A stretch of 42,812 nucleotides of DNA, taken from the NCBI GenBank assembly GCA_017306245.1, contig JAFKIY010000011.1, forward strand, positions 1 to 42,812. The letters run 5' to 3'. This stretch comes from Micrococcales bacterium. GTDB lineage: Bacteria; Actinomycetota; Actinomycetes; Actinomycetales; Microbacteriaceae. The translations under genes and the position numbers were made by a program. Positions 15,385 through 23,657 of the stretch are shown here, piece by piece (within the stretch, counting starts at the first letter, position 1; every line of letters starts with the position of its first letter). Below the pieces are notes generated by a model. The model did not search any database. It was given only the letters and a program-made list of their open reading frames with translations, and was not told the origin of the DNA.

Positions 15385-16121
15385 GACGCCTTCGCTTCCC
15401 CGCTCACCGGCTTCGACCGGGGCTTGCGCTTGGGTTTGTGGCCGCGATGCAGGGCTACGACGCCGGCAGTCAGGTTGCGGTAGGCGACGCGGGTGAATCC
15501 GGCACCGCGAAGCCACTGGCTGAGGGTGGCCTGATCCGGCCAGTCGTTGATCGAGTCCGCGAGATAGTTGTACGCTTCCGGGTTCGAACTGGCCACGTCG
15601 ACCACGCGCGGCATCACATATTTGAGGTACGCGCCGTACCCGGCACGAAGCAGCGCGCGCGGCGGTTTCGAAAATTCGCACACCACGATCCGGCCGCCGG
15701 GTTTCACCACTCGGTACATCTCCTTGAGCGCGACGCGGGGGTCCTCGATGTTCCGCAACCCGAACGAAATCGTGACCGCGTCGAACTCGTTCGCCTTGAA
15801 CGGCAAGGCCATGGCATCCGCTTCGACGAACTCGATTTTCGGATGTTTGGCCCGCCCCACCTCGATCATTCCGGGAGAAAAGTCCACCGCGACAACCTCG
15901 GCGCCGTTCCGCGCGATCGCCGCCGAGCTCGTGCCCGTTCCCGCGGCGATATCGAGGATGCGCTCGCCCTTCTGCGGTGCAATCGCCCGCACCGTGTGGA
16001 ACCGCCACAGCCAGGAGTTCCCGACGGACAGCACAGCGTTGGTCCGGTCGTACTTGCGCGCGACCTCGTCGAACATCGCCGCAACCTCGTCGGGTTGCTT
16101 GCTCAGATCCGCCGTCGCCAT
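15381..16121 (-). CDS. menG: Demethylmenaquinone methyltransferase
   Basis: Product of 246 residues from ATG 16121. The SAM-binding motif ILDIAAGTGTSSAAIA lies at about 54-69, with the UbiE/MenG signatures YDRTNAVLSVGNSWLWR (about 25-41) and ISFGLRNIEDP. It performs the last step of menaquinone synthesis by C-methylation of the naphthoquinone ring. The basic tail (GHKPKRKPRSKP) is unusual but unlikely to matter for catalysis. TAGACT lies seven bases before the ATG, so the message is probably leaderless. Confidence 0.94.
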   Translation of the reverse strand: MATADLSKQPDEVAAMFDEVARKYDRTNAVLSVGNSWLWRFHTVRAIAPQKGERILDIAAGTGTSSAAIARNGAEVVAVDFSPGMIEVGRAKHPKIEFVEADAMALPFKANEFDAVTISFGLRNIEDPRVALKEMYRVVKPGGRIVVCEFSKPPRALLRAGYGAYLKYVMPRVVDVASSNPEAYNYLADSINDWPDQATLSQWLRGAGFTRVAYRNLTAGVVALHRGHKPKRKPRSKPVSGEAKAS

Positions 16122-16186
16122 ACCCGCCAGTCTATTCGGCCACGGCGACGCGGCCCGGCCACGCCAACCGCGGCTACGCTGGTGGG

Positions 16187-17434
16187 GTGATCGAGCGAGC
16201 AGCACAGATTCCCTCCCTCACCTCATCGACAGTACGGATAGCCGATCCGACCTCCCTCGTCGGCCTGCTGCCCCCTCGCGAGCAGCTGCTGTGGCTGCGC
16301 CGCGGAGAGGGGATGATCGGCCTCGGCACGGCGCTTCGGCTGGAGTTCTCCGGACCGGACCGGTTCCGGGATGCCGCGGCAGCGTGGCGGGCGATCGCCG
16401 CACGAGCGACAGTGAACGATGAGGTGGCGGTGCCCGGCTCGGGGCTCATCGCGTTCGGCGCCTTCACGTTCTCCGCGCGGTCCGCGGAATCCAGCGTGCT
16501 CATCGTCCCCTCACAGGTGATCGGGCGCCGCCACGGTGAGGCATGGATGACGCACACCGGGGTTGGCCAACCACCGGAGTCGCCGCTGCCCGCACAGCGC
16601 ACACCGGCGCCGGGCGACCCCGTCGAGTTTCGTCCCGGCGAGCTCGACCCGGACGGATACCTGGCGACGGTGGGGAGGGCGCTCGAGAGAATCGAGCGAG
16701 GCGACGTGAGCAAGGTTGTGATCGCGCGGGACATGATTGGGCACCTGCCGTCGAACGCCGACACTGCCGCGGCGCTGTTGGTGCTGGCCGGCGGATACCC
16801 CGACTGCTGGACGTTCGCCGTCGACGACTTCCTGGGGTCCAGCCCCGAAACTCTCGTCGGGGTCACCAGGGGCACGGTGACGGCCAGGGTTCTTGCGGGA
16901 AGCGCGGCACGGGGCGTGGATGCGGCGACCGACCAGCAGGCATCCGTCGACCTCGCCACCTCCGCCAAAGACCAGGACGAACACCAGTACGCGGTGCAGA
17001 GCGTCCTCGCCGCGCTCCGGCCGCACAGCCCGGGCGTCACCGCGAGCGAACTGCCGTTTACGCTTCGCCTGCCCAATCTCTGGCACCTCGCGAGCGACGT
17101 GGAGGGGGTGCTCGCCGACGGTTCCAGCTCGCTCGACCTCATCGGCGCGTTGCACCCGACCGCCGCGGTCGCCGGAACGGAAACCGACGCGGCGATCGCG
17201 CTGATCGAGGAACTGGAACCATTCGACCGCGGCCGGTACGCCGGACCGGTCGGCTGGATCGGGGCGGATGGCGACGGCGAATGGGCGATCGCGCTGCGCT
17301 GCGCGCAAATCGGCTCGGACGATGTCGCGCGCGCCTACGCGGGAGCCGGCATCGTCGACGAGTCGGTGGCCGAGCGTGAGCTCGCGGAGACATCCCTCAA
17401 GTTTCGGCCCATCATCGAAGCGTTCACCGCCTGA
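16187..17434 (+). CDS. menF: Isochorismate synthase
   Basis: Product of 415 residues from GTG 16187, placed six bases after TACGCT. The chorismate-binding domain (about 160-410) has the family motifs GDVSKVVIARD, SSPETLVGV, LAGSAARG and the C-terminal GPVGWIGADGDGEWAIALR and YAGAGIVDESV segments. It converts chorismate to isochorismate, the entry to the menaquinone route. It is divergent from menG, with a 65-bp shared promoter region. Confidence 0.92.
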   Translation: MIERAAQIPSLTSSTVRIADPTSLVGLLPPREQLLWLRRGEGMIGLGTALRLEFSGPDRFRDAAAAWRAIAARATVNDEVAVPGSGLIAFGAFTFSARSAESSVLIVPSQVIGRRHGEAWMTHTGVGQPPESPLPAQRTPAPGDPVEFRPGELDPDGYLATVGRALERIERGDVSKVVIARDMIGHLPSNADTAAALLVLAGGYPDCWTFAVDDFLGSSPETLVGVTRGTVTARVLAGSAARGVDAATDQQASVDLATSAKDQDEHQYAVQSVLAALRPHSPGVTASELPFTLRLPNLWHLASDVEGVLADGSSSLDLIGALHPTAAVAGTETDAAIALIEELEPFDRGRYAGPVGWIGADGDGEWAIALRCAQIGSDDVARAYAGAGIVDESVAERELAETSLKFRPIIEAFTA

Positions 17435-17469
17435 GTTCTCGTTAACGCGCGGTTCGGGAAGCGCGCGGT

Positions 17470-18321
17470 TCAGGATGCCGCGAGCCGCTTCCTCTCCGCC
17501 GCGACGTCGAACGTCGCTGTCGGCCACTGCGGGTCGAGCCGGCGCAGCGCATCCAGCAGGAGCCGCTGCACGGCGATCCGCGCATACCATTTGCGATCCG
17601 CGGGCACCACGAACCACGGGGCTTCCGGCGTCGAGGTCCGTTCGAGCGCGATCTGGTACGCGTTCTGGTAGTCGGGCCAGAGGAGCCGCTCGTCGATGTC
17701 GCCCGGATTGTATTTCCAGTGTTTGTCATCACGGTCGAGGCGTTCGCCGAGCCGGGCCTTCTGTTCGACGGAGCTGATGTGCAGCATCGCTTTGATGATC
17801 GTCGTGCCGTCGGCGATGAGCTCCCTCTCGAATTCCACGATCTGGCCGTAGCGCGCCTCGATTTCCTCGGGCGGCGCGAGGTGCCGAACCCGGCCGATGA
17901 GCACGTCCTCGTAGTGGGACCGGTCAAACACGCCGACGATGCCCGGGCCGGGAACCTGCCGACGGACGCGCCAGAGGAAATCGTGGGAGAGCTCCTCGGG
18001 GGTGGGTTTCTTGAACCCGTAGATCTTCGTCCCCTGCGGGTCGATGGCTCCCACCACGTGGCGGATCACTCCGCCCTTGCCCGCGGTGTCCATGGCCTGC
18101 AGGATCAGGAGGACGCGCCGCATTCCGCCCGTGCGGCTCTCGGCGTACAACCGTTCCTGCAGCTCGGAGATCGCCGGCGCCTCGGCCTCCAGCAGGTGCT
18201 CGCCGTCCCGTTTGCCGCCATCGAACCCGGGGGTGGATCGCGGATCGACCTCCGACAGTTGGAATCCGTCGCCGACCGCGAGGAGGGGTGCGGGGTCTGC
18301 GGTCCATTCCGGTTTCGACAT
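17470..18321 (-). CDS. ppk2: Polyphosphate kinase 2 family protein
   Basis: Product of 283 residues with the PPK2 core: Walker A MDTAGKGG (77-84), GTKIYGFKKPT (97-107), Walker B-like VGVFDRSHYEDVLIGRV (129-145) and the downstream DDKHWKYNPGDIDER. Single-domain PPK2 enzymes transfer phosphate between polyphosphate and nucleotides; which nucleotide is preferred cannot be read here. TAGCAT lies six bases before the ATG at 18321. It is convergent with menF. Confidence 0.92.
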   Translation of the reverse strand: MSKPEWTADPAPLLAVGDGFQLSEVDPRSTPGFDGGKRDGEHLLEAEAPAISELQERLYAESRTGGMRRVLLILQAMDTAGKGGVIRHVVGAIDPQGTKIYGFKKPTPEELSHDFLWRVRRQVPGPGIVGVFDRSHYEDVLIGRVRHLAPPEEIEARYGQIVEFERELIADGTTIIKAMLHISSVEQKARLGERLDRDDKHWKYNPGDIDERLLWPDYQNAYQIALERTSTPEAPWFVVPADRKWYARIAVQRLLLDALRRLDPQWPTATFDVAAERKRLAAS

Positions 18322-18397
18322 GTGCCGATGCTACCCGCGCGCCGGCGTGCGCGCAGGCGACAGCCCCCTGCCCGCCGCGTCAGGCCCGCCTCTGCGC

Positions 18398-20164
18398 TCA
18401 GCGGGGAAGCGGCACTTCGAGGATGGTCCGCCCGGTGGCGCTGCTGAGCGCTTCGTCCAGTTCGCCGCGGTTGGCGGCCCGAATGTGGTTCCAGCCGTAG
18501 GCGTGCGCGAGCGCCTCGAACTTCACCTCGTGCGGCGTGTACATCACGCGATCGAATGCCGGTTTCCGGGCGGTCTCCGCGACTTCGAGCGAGTCGAAGA
18601 TCGTGCCGCCGCCGTCGTTGCCGACGATGACCTGGATGCGGGTTTCCGGTTCGCCCGGCGCGGTGAGCAGCGATCCGGCGTCGTGCAGCAGCGCGAGGTC
18701 CCCCAGCACGACACGGGTGGTTCCCGCGGGCGCATTGCCCGATCCGGCGCCGAATTGGCTGGCGAGTGCGATCCCCGCCGCGGTGGCGACGGTCCCGTCG
18801 ATTCCGGCGAGGCCGCGGTTCGCGTGCACTCGGATGCGTTTGCCCGGCACGACCCGGTCGGCTTCCCGGATGAGCCGCGACGAGCCGAACACGAGCCGGT
18901 CGTGCGGCCAGGTCTTCTGCCACACCGCTTCCACGAGCATCCGGCGGGTCACCGGCTCCCGGAACACCTCCAGTTGGGCTTTCGTGAACTCGGCGACGGC
19001 ACGGTGGTCGTCGGTGCGCGCTGCGGCAGGGTCGACGCTCGTCGCGTCGTCGAGGAGGGCGCGGCTCGCGCTCACCCAACTGCCGAGCCAGCTCGCATCC
19101 GCTTCGTCGGACGGTTCGGCAACGTTCACGGCGTCAACGAATCGTTTGACGCGATGCCCGGGGTTGTAGGCTTCCCCCGCGTGGCCGCGGATGACGATCG
19201 CTTCGACGTCCGACCGTTCGATGAGTGCCGGGATTTCGCGGCTCAGGGTGGGGTGTCCGAACACGATCACCCTGCGCACGCGCCCGCCGAATTCGGGCAG
19301 GTTCAGCAGCTCGCGGTACGCCACCACGAGGTTGCGGCCGAAGTGGGCCCCGCTGGAGACCTCGGCCAGCAGGGGCGCGCCGAGGGCCCTCGCAGCCTCC
19401 TCCGCTTCGTCCCCGGCGTCATGCCCCGCGATGACGACGGTGAACGGTTCGGGTGCGATCGTCTCCCCGGTGCCCGCACGGTTTGCGGTAGTGCTGTTCG
19501 CGGATGCGGCACTGTCCGCACTGTCGGCGCCGGCGTCGCTGTGGCCGCCGCGGCCGTCGAGATCGCTGAGATCACCGAGGATCCGGTCGAGTGCGGCCGG
19601 GTCGATGTCGCCGGAGAGCGGTTCCCGGAACGCCAGGTTGACCTGCACGGCGCCGGGAGGGCCGGAGCGCCCGGTGGCGGCGAAGAATGCTGCCCGGGCG
19701 AGTTGTGCGGGGAAGTGCCGATCGTATGCGCCGTCGCTGGGGGCTTCCACTTCTCGGGCGAAGGCGGCGAAGGTGCCGAATAGTCCGAGCTGGTCGGTGG
19801 TCTGGTTGGAGCCGATGCCGCGAAGTTCGGGGGGTCGGTCCGCTGTCAGGAGGATCATCGGCACCCCGGAGTGGTGGGCTTCCATGACGGCTGGCAGCAG
19901 GTTGCCGACGGCCGTCCCGGATGTCGTGATGACGAGGGCCGGCATCCCGGTTTCGACGGCGAGGCCGAGGGCGAGAAATCCGGCGCCGCGTTCGTCGATG
20001 CGCACGGTGAGCGTCAGGAGGCCCGAAGCCTCACACTGTGCTGCGGCGAGCGCGAGCGCCTGGGATCGCGATCCGGGGCACAGCACGACGTGGCGTACGC
20101 CGAGCCGGACGAATTCGGCAAGCACAGCCATCGAGAATTCGGAGGCTGTGGAGCCCGGTGTCAT
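18398..20164 (-). CDS. menD: SEPHCHC synthase
   Basis: Product of 588 residues from ATG 20164, overlapping the upstream gene's TGA (ATGA). It is a thiamine-diphosphate enzyme: the N-terminal domain has VVLCPGSRSQALALA and RIDERGAGFLALGLA (with the ThDP Glu), GTAVGNLLPAVMEA and LLTADRPPELRGIGSNQTTDQ; the C-terminal domain has NRGLAGIDGT and the ThDP/Mg region IVGNDGGGTIFDSLE. It condenses isochorismate with 2-oxoglutarate. An Ala/Asp-rich insertion (HSDAGADSADSAASANST) is visible mid-protein. Confidence 0.95.
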   Translation of the reverse strand: MTPGSTASEFSMAVLAEFVRLGVRHVVLCPGSRSQALALAAAQCEASGLLTLTVRIDERGAGFLALGLAVETGMPALVITTSGTAVGNLLPAVMEAHHSGVPMILLTADRPPELRGIGSNQTTDQLGLFGTFAAFAREVEAPSDGAYDRHFPAQLARAAFFAATGRSGPPGAVQVNLAFREPLSGDIDPAALDRILGDLSDLDGRGGHSDAGADSADSAASANSTTANRAGTGETIAPEPFTVVIAGHDAGDEAEEAARALGAPLLAEVSSGAHFGRNLVVAYRELLNLPEFGGRVRRVIVFGHPTLSREIPALIERSDVEAIVIRGHAGEAYNPGHRVKRFVDAVNVAEPSDEADASWLGSWVSASRALLDDATSVDPAAARTDDHRAVAEFTKAQLEVFREPVTRRMLVEAVWQKTWPHDRLVFGSSRLIREADRVVPGKRIRVHANRGLAGIDGTVATAAGIALASQFGAGSGNAPAGTTRVVLGDLALLHDAGSLLTAPGEPETRIQVIVGNDGGGTIFDSLEVAETARKPAFDRVMYTPHEVKFEALAHAYGWNHIRAANRGELDEALSSATGRTILEVPLPR

Positions 20165-20499
20165 GGGTTCTTGGAATCGTCGTCGAGGTCGGCGATTTCT
20201 TTTTCGAGCTGGCGGATGCGTTCCTCCTGCTCGGCGTCGGTGGCGATTCGGCGCAGGAATGTGGGGTCGTCGTCGGGGGCCGTGTCGATGCGGCTGCGGC
20301 CTTTGCCTTGTGTGCGGTCTTTGCCGACGATGAACCAGAGCGCCCCGCCGATGATGTTGAGTACGAGGATCACGATCACCCACGCCGGTTTGGGGATTCC
20401 TCTTGCTCGTCGTGCGTCGGTGAGCGAGCAGTCGACGACGGCGTACACCCAGAAACCGATGGCGAGGGCGCCGGCGGCGAGTGTGAGAAAGGCGCGCAT
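20161..20499 (-). CDS. PLD N-terminal-domain membrane protein
   Basis: Product of 112 residues. Two membrane helices (about 3-22 and 40-60, VIVILVLNIIGGALWFIVGK) with the conserved ALWFIVG pattern match the cardiolipin-synthase N-terminal (PLDc_N) family. A charged tail with a coiled-coil-like stretch (EQEERIRQLEKEIADL) follows. There is no catalytic domain. It is coupled to menD by a four-base overlap. TAGAAT lies six bases before the ATG. The function is unknown, perhaps sensing or membrane scaffolding. Confidence 0.8.
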   Translation of the reverse strand: MRAFLTLAAGALAIGFWVYAVVDCSLTDARRARGIPKPAWVIVILVLNIIGGALWFIVGKDRTQGKGRSRIDTAPDDDPTFLRRIATDAEQEERIRQLEKEIADLDDDSKNP

Positions 20500-20595
20500 G
20501 TGCTGATTCTAGGCCAGCGGGCCGGGATCTGCCGGGGAGTCCGTACGTCGATGACCTCGGCGGCCGGGGTCCCGGCGCCCGTGATCTCGCGCGTG

Positions 20596-20699
20596 GCTGC
20601 TGTGTGTGGCTGCCGTGTGTGGCTGCCGTGTGTGGCTGCCGTGCTCGGCCACCGTGCTCGGCCACCGTGCTCGGCCACCGTGCGCGGCTGCGGTGTGCG
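20596..20699. repeat. 13-bp tandem repeat, eight units
   Basis: Eight head-to-tail units of the form GCTGCCGTGTGTG / GCCACCGTGCTCG fill 104 bases exactly, with two sub-variants grouped (first four, next three, one hybrid). The array ends one base before the stop codon of the DUF222 HNH gene and lies in the otherwise empty gap (20500-20700) between that gene and the PLD N-terminal-domain gene. Confidence 0.9.
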
Positions 20700-20700
20700 G

Positions 20701-22137
20701 TTACTGTCGGTCGCCGACCAGGATGGGGATTGTGTCGACGGCATCCAGCTGCCGGGTGCGGGATCGGGTGGTCGGTCTCCATTTTTGGGAGGTGTCGAGC
20801 CATGGCGGTGCTTTGACCCAGGGTGCCCCGTCGATCATCCGGAACTGCCAGCCCGATTTGTCGAGCGTTCGGTGGTGGAACCAACACAGCAGGAGCCCGT
20901 TGTCGGTGTGGGTGGGGCCGCCGTTTTCGGCCGGGTCGACGTGGTGGATTTCGCTCCATGCGGCAGGGATGTGGCATCCGGGGACGCTGCATTCACCATC
21001 CCGCAGGGCAATCGCCTTGCGTTGCTGCGGGGTGAAGCAGCGTTCGGGCGACCCGAGTTCGATGATGCGTCCGGCGTCGTCGAACACGACCCGCTGGATG
21101 CCGCCGTTGCACGTGTACAGCTTGACGACCCGCATGGAGACGGGCGATTCAAGACCGTCAATGTGCCCAACGCCGTGGTTGCCTTCAAGGTCGGCGCCTT
21201 CGCTCGCATCGAGGTCGCTTTGCCGAACGCTGACCATGACCACGGGCGCCGCACCGCCGAGGGACGGCGTCTCGGCGCTGCGAGCGGCAGTATCGACGAT
21301 GCCGGCGAAAATGTCGTGGCGCTGCTGGTCTCTCGTGCGCGGGTCGCGTTCCAGATCGTGCGCGGCACGTTCTTCCTCGTTCAGGAACGCGGGTGCGGTT
21401 CGCGGGGACATGTACGCGTTGACGAGTGCGGTGAACTTCGCCGCAACATCCGGAATGAGGGCGCCGTGCACGGGCACGAGGCCGTCGCGCTCCCGCCCCA
21501 GGTTGAAGGACCGCATCCGCAGGGCGCGCTCCTCCACGGGGAGGCGGCCGTCCTGATCCAGCCGCACCTTCCACACTTCGGTCTGAATCTTCGTGTCGTC
21601 GGCCGTGCACGGAAACGGCGATTCGGGCGCCGTGCCCGTTGCGGCGGCGACAAGTTCGAACTCGGCGGTCTGGAGGGATGCCGCGTCGACCACGGGGGCG
21701 ATCGAACTGAGCCCGCGGATGATCGTGCAGGCGCTGTCCAACCCGAGATCTTCGGCAGCGAGCGCTTCGGCCACGTGGGCGAACTGCGCGGGCAGCCGTT
21801 CCCCCAGAAGGGAACACCGGGTGCGCGTGTTCCGGCCCACCTTCAGCCGCTTCGAGACGGTTTCGCTGGACGCGAGCGTGACGCGCTCGAGCAATTCGGT
21901 CGAGCTGCGGCATCCTTTCGTCGCGGCCAGCCCCTCCGTGCCCAATTCGTGCCGCGAACGGTGGTCGACTTCGGCGGCGACCGCCACCTGCAGCGCACTG
22001 AGCCGACGGCACAGCCGCTCCAGCGCCCCGGTGGTCTGCAGCAACGCTTCATCCGCAAGGCCCGAGACCTCGTCGACCCCGCCCAGCCGACCGAGTTCTT
22101 CGACGATCGCGTCGAGCTCGGTGGCCGGATTTCGCAT
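20701..22137 (-). CDS. DUF222/HNH endonuclease-type protein (13E12 repeat family)
   Basis: Product of 478 residues. The N-terminal two thirds is the DUF222 helical region; the C-terminal HNH domain is CSVPGCHIPAAWSEIHHVDPAENGGPTHTDNGLLLCWFHHRTLD, broken here by its zinc cysteines (CxxC and CxxH) with the catalytic HH. Such genes are multi-copy in Actinobacteria and behave like selfish or DNA-damage-induced elements; the substrate is unknown. A perfect LexA box lies 33 bases upstream. TAAAAT ends five bases before the ATG at 22137. It is inserted between men genes. Confidence 0.93.
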   Translation of the reverse strand: MRNPATELDAIVEELGRLGGVDEVSGLADEALLQTTGALERLCRRLSALQVAVAAEVDHRSRHELGTEGLAATKGCRSSTELLERVTLASSETVSKRLKVGRNTRTRCSLLGERLPAQFAHVAEALAAEDLGLDSACTIIRGLSSIAPVVDAASLQTAEFELVAAATGTAPESPFPCTADDTKIQTEVWKVRLDQDGRLPVEERALRMRSFNLGRERDGLVPVHGALIPDVAAKFTALVNAYMSPRTAPAFLNEEERAAHDLERDPRTRDQQRHDIFAGIVDTAARSAETPSLGGAAPVVMVSVRQSDLDASEGADLEGNHGVGHIDGLESPVSMRVVKLYTCNGGIQRVVFDDAGRIIELGSPERCFTPQQRKAIALRDGECSVPGCHIPAAWSEIHHVDPAENGGPTHTDNGLLLCWFHHRTLDKSGWQFRMIDGAPWVKAPPWLDTSQKWRPTTRSRTRQLDAVDTIPILVGDRQ

Positions 22138-22169
22138 AGCTCATTTTACCACGATTTGGCCCGAGTTCC

Positions 22170-22181
22170 GAACATATGTTC
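22170..22181. promoter_or_regulatory. SOS (LexA) box of the HNH gene
   Basis: GAACATATGTTC matches the actinobacterial LexA consensus GAAC-N4-GTTC perfectly. It sits just upstream of the -35 position of the minus-strand gene (TAAAAT at 22143-22148 as -10). This predicts induction by DNA damage, as known for 13E12-family genes of mycobacteria. Confidence 0.8.
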
Positions 22182-22256
22182 GATCTTTTTTTACCGAATA
22201 TCGAGCTCCGCCACCGGTCCGATCCCCTGGCACAGACCCGTCCCAGCGCACCGACC

Positions 22257-22269
22257 TAGACTGGAGGAG
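22257..22269 (+). promoter_or_regulatory. Leaderless promoter of the DUF4229 gene
   Basis: TAGACT at 22257-22262, followed by six bases (GGAGGA) and the GTG at 22269. The six-base spacer also reads as a Shine-Dalgarno sequence. Confidence 0.5.
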
Positions 22270-22541
22270 TGAGTTCAACCCGGCGCATCGTCCTCTATTC
22301 GATCCTGCGGATCGCGCTGTTTGCGGTCCCGTTCATCGTGTTCATGCTGCTGGGCATCTGGTGGTGGGTGTCCGCGATCACCGCCGCGGTCATCGCCGCG
22401 TGCCTGTCTTACCTATTTCTGCACCGCCAGCGCGACGAGGTTGCGCAAGCGGTGTCCTCGTGGCGGAACAGCGCCCACACCGACGCCGACAACGATGTCG
22501 AGAACGCCGTGCTGGATCGCCAGGAAGGCGACGCGAACTAG
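22269..22541 (+). CDS. DUF4229-family small membrane protein
   Basis: Product of 90 residues from GTG 22269. Two membrane helices (about 8-30 and 33-52, with GIWWWVSAITAAVIAACLSYLFL) are followed by an acidic cytoplasmic tail. The pattern LxRIALFxVPF...LG...LSYLFL is that of DUF4229 proteins found beside men genes in Actinobacteria. Function unknown. Its last codons overlap the convergent menA stop by three bases. Confidence 0.8.
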   Translation: MSSTRRIVLYSILRIALFAVPFIVFMLLGIWWWVSAITAAVIAACLSYLFLHRQRDEVAQAVSSWRNSAHTDADNDVENAVLDRQEGDAN

Positions 22542-23620
22542 AACGCGATCGTCACCGCGAGCCACACGCCGTAGACCAGCGCGGTCAGGCTCGTCAGCTT
22601 CAGCGCGAGAAGGAACTCGCGGGATGTCTTCGCCGTCAACACGATGACGGCCGCCGGGACCGCGAGCAGGAGCGTGAAGTACACGTAGTACGCGTTCAGG
22701 TAGAACAGCACGAAGAAGTACAGGAGCACGAACGGCAGCAGGATGAAGATCGCGAACAGGATCCGCGACGCCCGGTCGCCGATGAGCACCGACAGCGTGC
22801 GCTTCCCGGCCACCCGATCGTGCTCCAGGTCCCGCAGGTTGTTCGCGATAAGCACGGCGCACGCGAGCAGCCCGACTGCGGCCCCGCCCACCCAGCTCTC
22901 CAGGTTCACCGTGCCGACCTGGACGAAGGTCGTCCCCGCCGTCGCCACGACCCCGAAGAACACGAACACGAACAGTTCGCCGAAACCGTAGTAGCCGTAC
23001 GGATGCTTGCCGCCCGTGTAGAACCACGCGGCGAGAACGCACGCCGCGCCAACCGCGAGCAACCAGTACTGCTCGCTGCGTACGACGAGAGCGATACCGG
23101 CCACCGCGGCAACCGCGAAGAAGAACAGGGCGACCATGAGCACCGTGCGCGGCTTCGCGGCCCCGGACCCGGTGAGGCGCGACGGGCCGATCCGGTGGTT
23201 GTCCGTGCCCCGGATGCCATCCGAGTAGTCGTTCGCGAAGTTCACCCCGATCTGCAGGCCAAGCGCCACGGCGAGGCACAGCAGCGCCCGCACCCAGTGC
23301 CAGCCCGCGAACCCGGATGCCGCGTACGCCGCGGCGGTGCCGACCGCGACGGGCGAGACGGACAGTGCGAGCGTGCGAATCCGCGCCCCGGCAATCCAGT
23401 CCATCGCCGTCGCGCGCGGCGCGACCGGAATCGGCGACCGTCCGCCCGGGCGGCCGCCCTTGCGCTTCTTCCTGGGCTTGGCCTGCGTCTTCTTCTCGTA
23501 GGTGGGAGTCTCAGCGACCTTCTGGTTCGCGGACTGCTTCACCGGTTCGCGGACGGCGCCCTTCACGGGGGTTTTCGCTGGATCCATACGCTGCTGTCTT
23601 GGTCTGCTGTTCTTGGCCAC
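22538..23620 (-). CDS. menA: 1,4-dihydroxy-2-naphthoate polyprenyltransferase
   Basis: Product of 360 residues. A UbiA-type membrane enzyme: about residues 70-360 hold eight or nine helices, with the prenyl-diphosphate motifs NFANDYSDGIRGTDN (first Asp motif) and DLEHDRVAGKRTLSV (second). It attaches the polyprenyl tail to the naphthoate ring. About 65 Lys/Pro/Arg-rich residues precede the first helix, longer than in most homologues; the start is GTG 23620 with TAGGAT six bases upstream, so the extension seems genuine. Confidence 0.94.
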   Translation of the reverse strand: MAKNSRPRQQRMDPAKTPVKGAVREPVKQSANQKVAETPTYEKKTQAKPRKKRKGGRPGGRSPIPVAPRATAMDWIAGARIRTLALSVSPVAVGTAAAYAASGFAGWHWVRALLCLAVALGLQIGVNFANDYSDGIRGTDNHRIGPSRLTGSGAAKPRTVLMVALFFFAVAAVAGIALVVRSEQYWLLAVGAACVLAAWFYTGGKHPYGYYGFGELFVFVFFGVVATAGTTFVQVGTVNLESWVGGAAVGLLACAVLIANNLRDLEHDRVAGKRTLSVLIGDRASRILFAIFILLPFVLLYFFVLFYLNAYYVYFTLLLAVPAAVIVLTAKTSREFLLALKLTSLTALVYGVWLAVTIAF

Positions 23621-23657
23621 GACTGAATCCTATCGACGCGGCCCTACCGAAGGCGCC

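Noticed and set aside
14311..16008. Very long minus-strand frame read as one 565-residue protein
   Set aside because: Only the part from GTG 15384 is the polyprenyl synthase; upstream it runs through menG in another frame.
20596..20699. Tandem repeat considered as a CRISPR array
   Set aside because: Units are 13 bp with no spacers and there are no cas genes.
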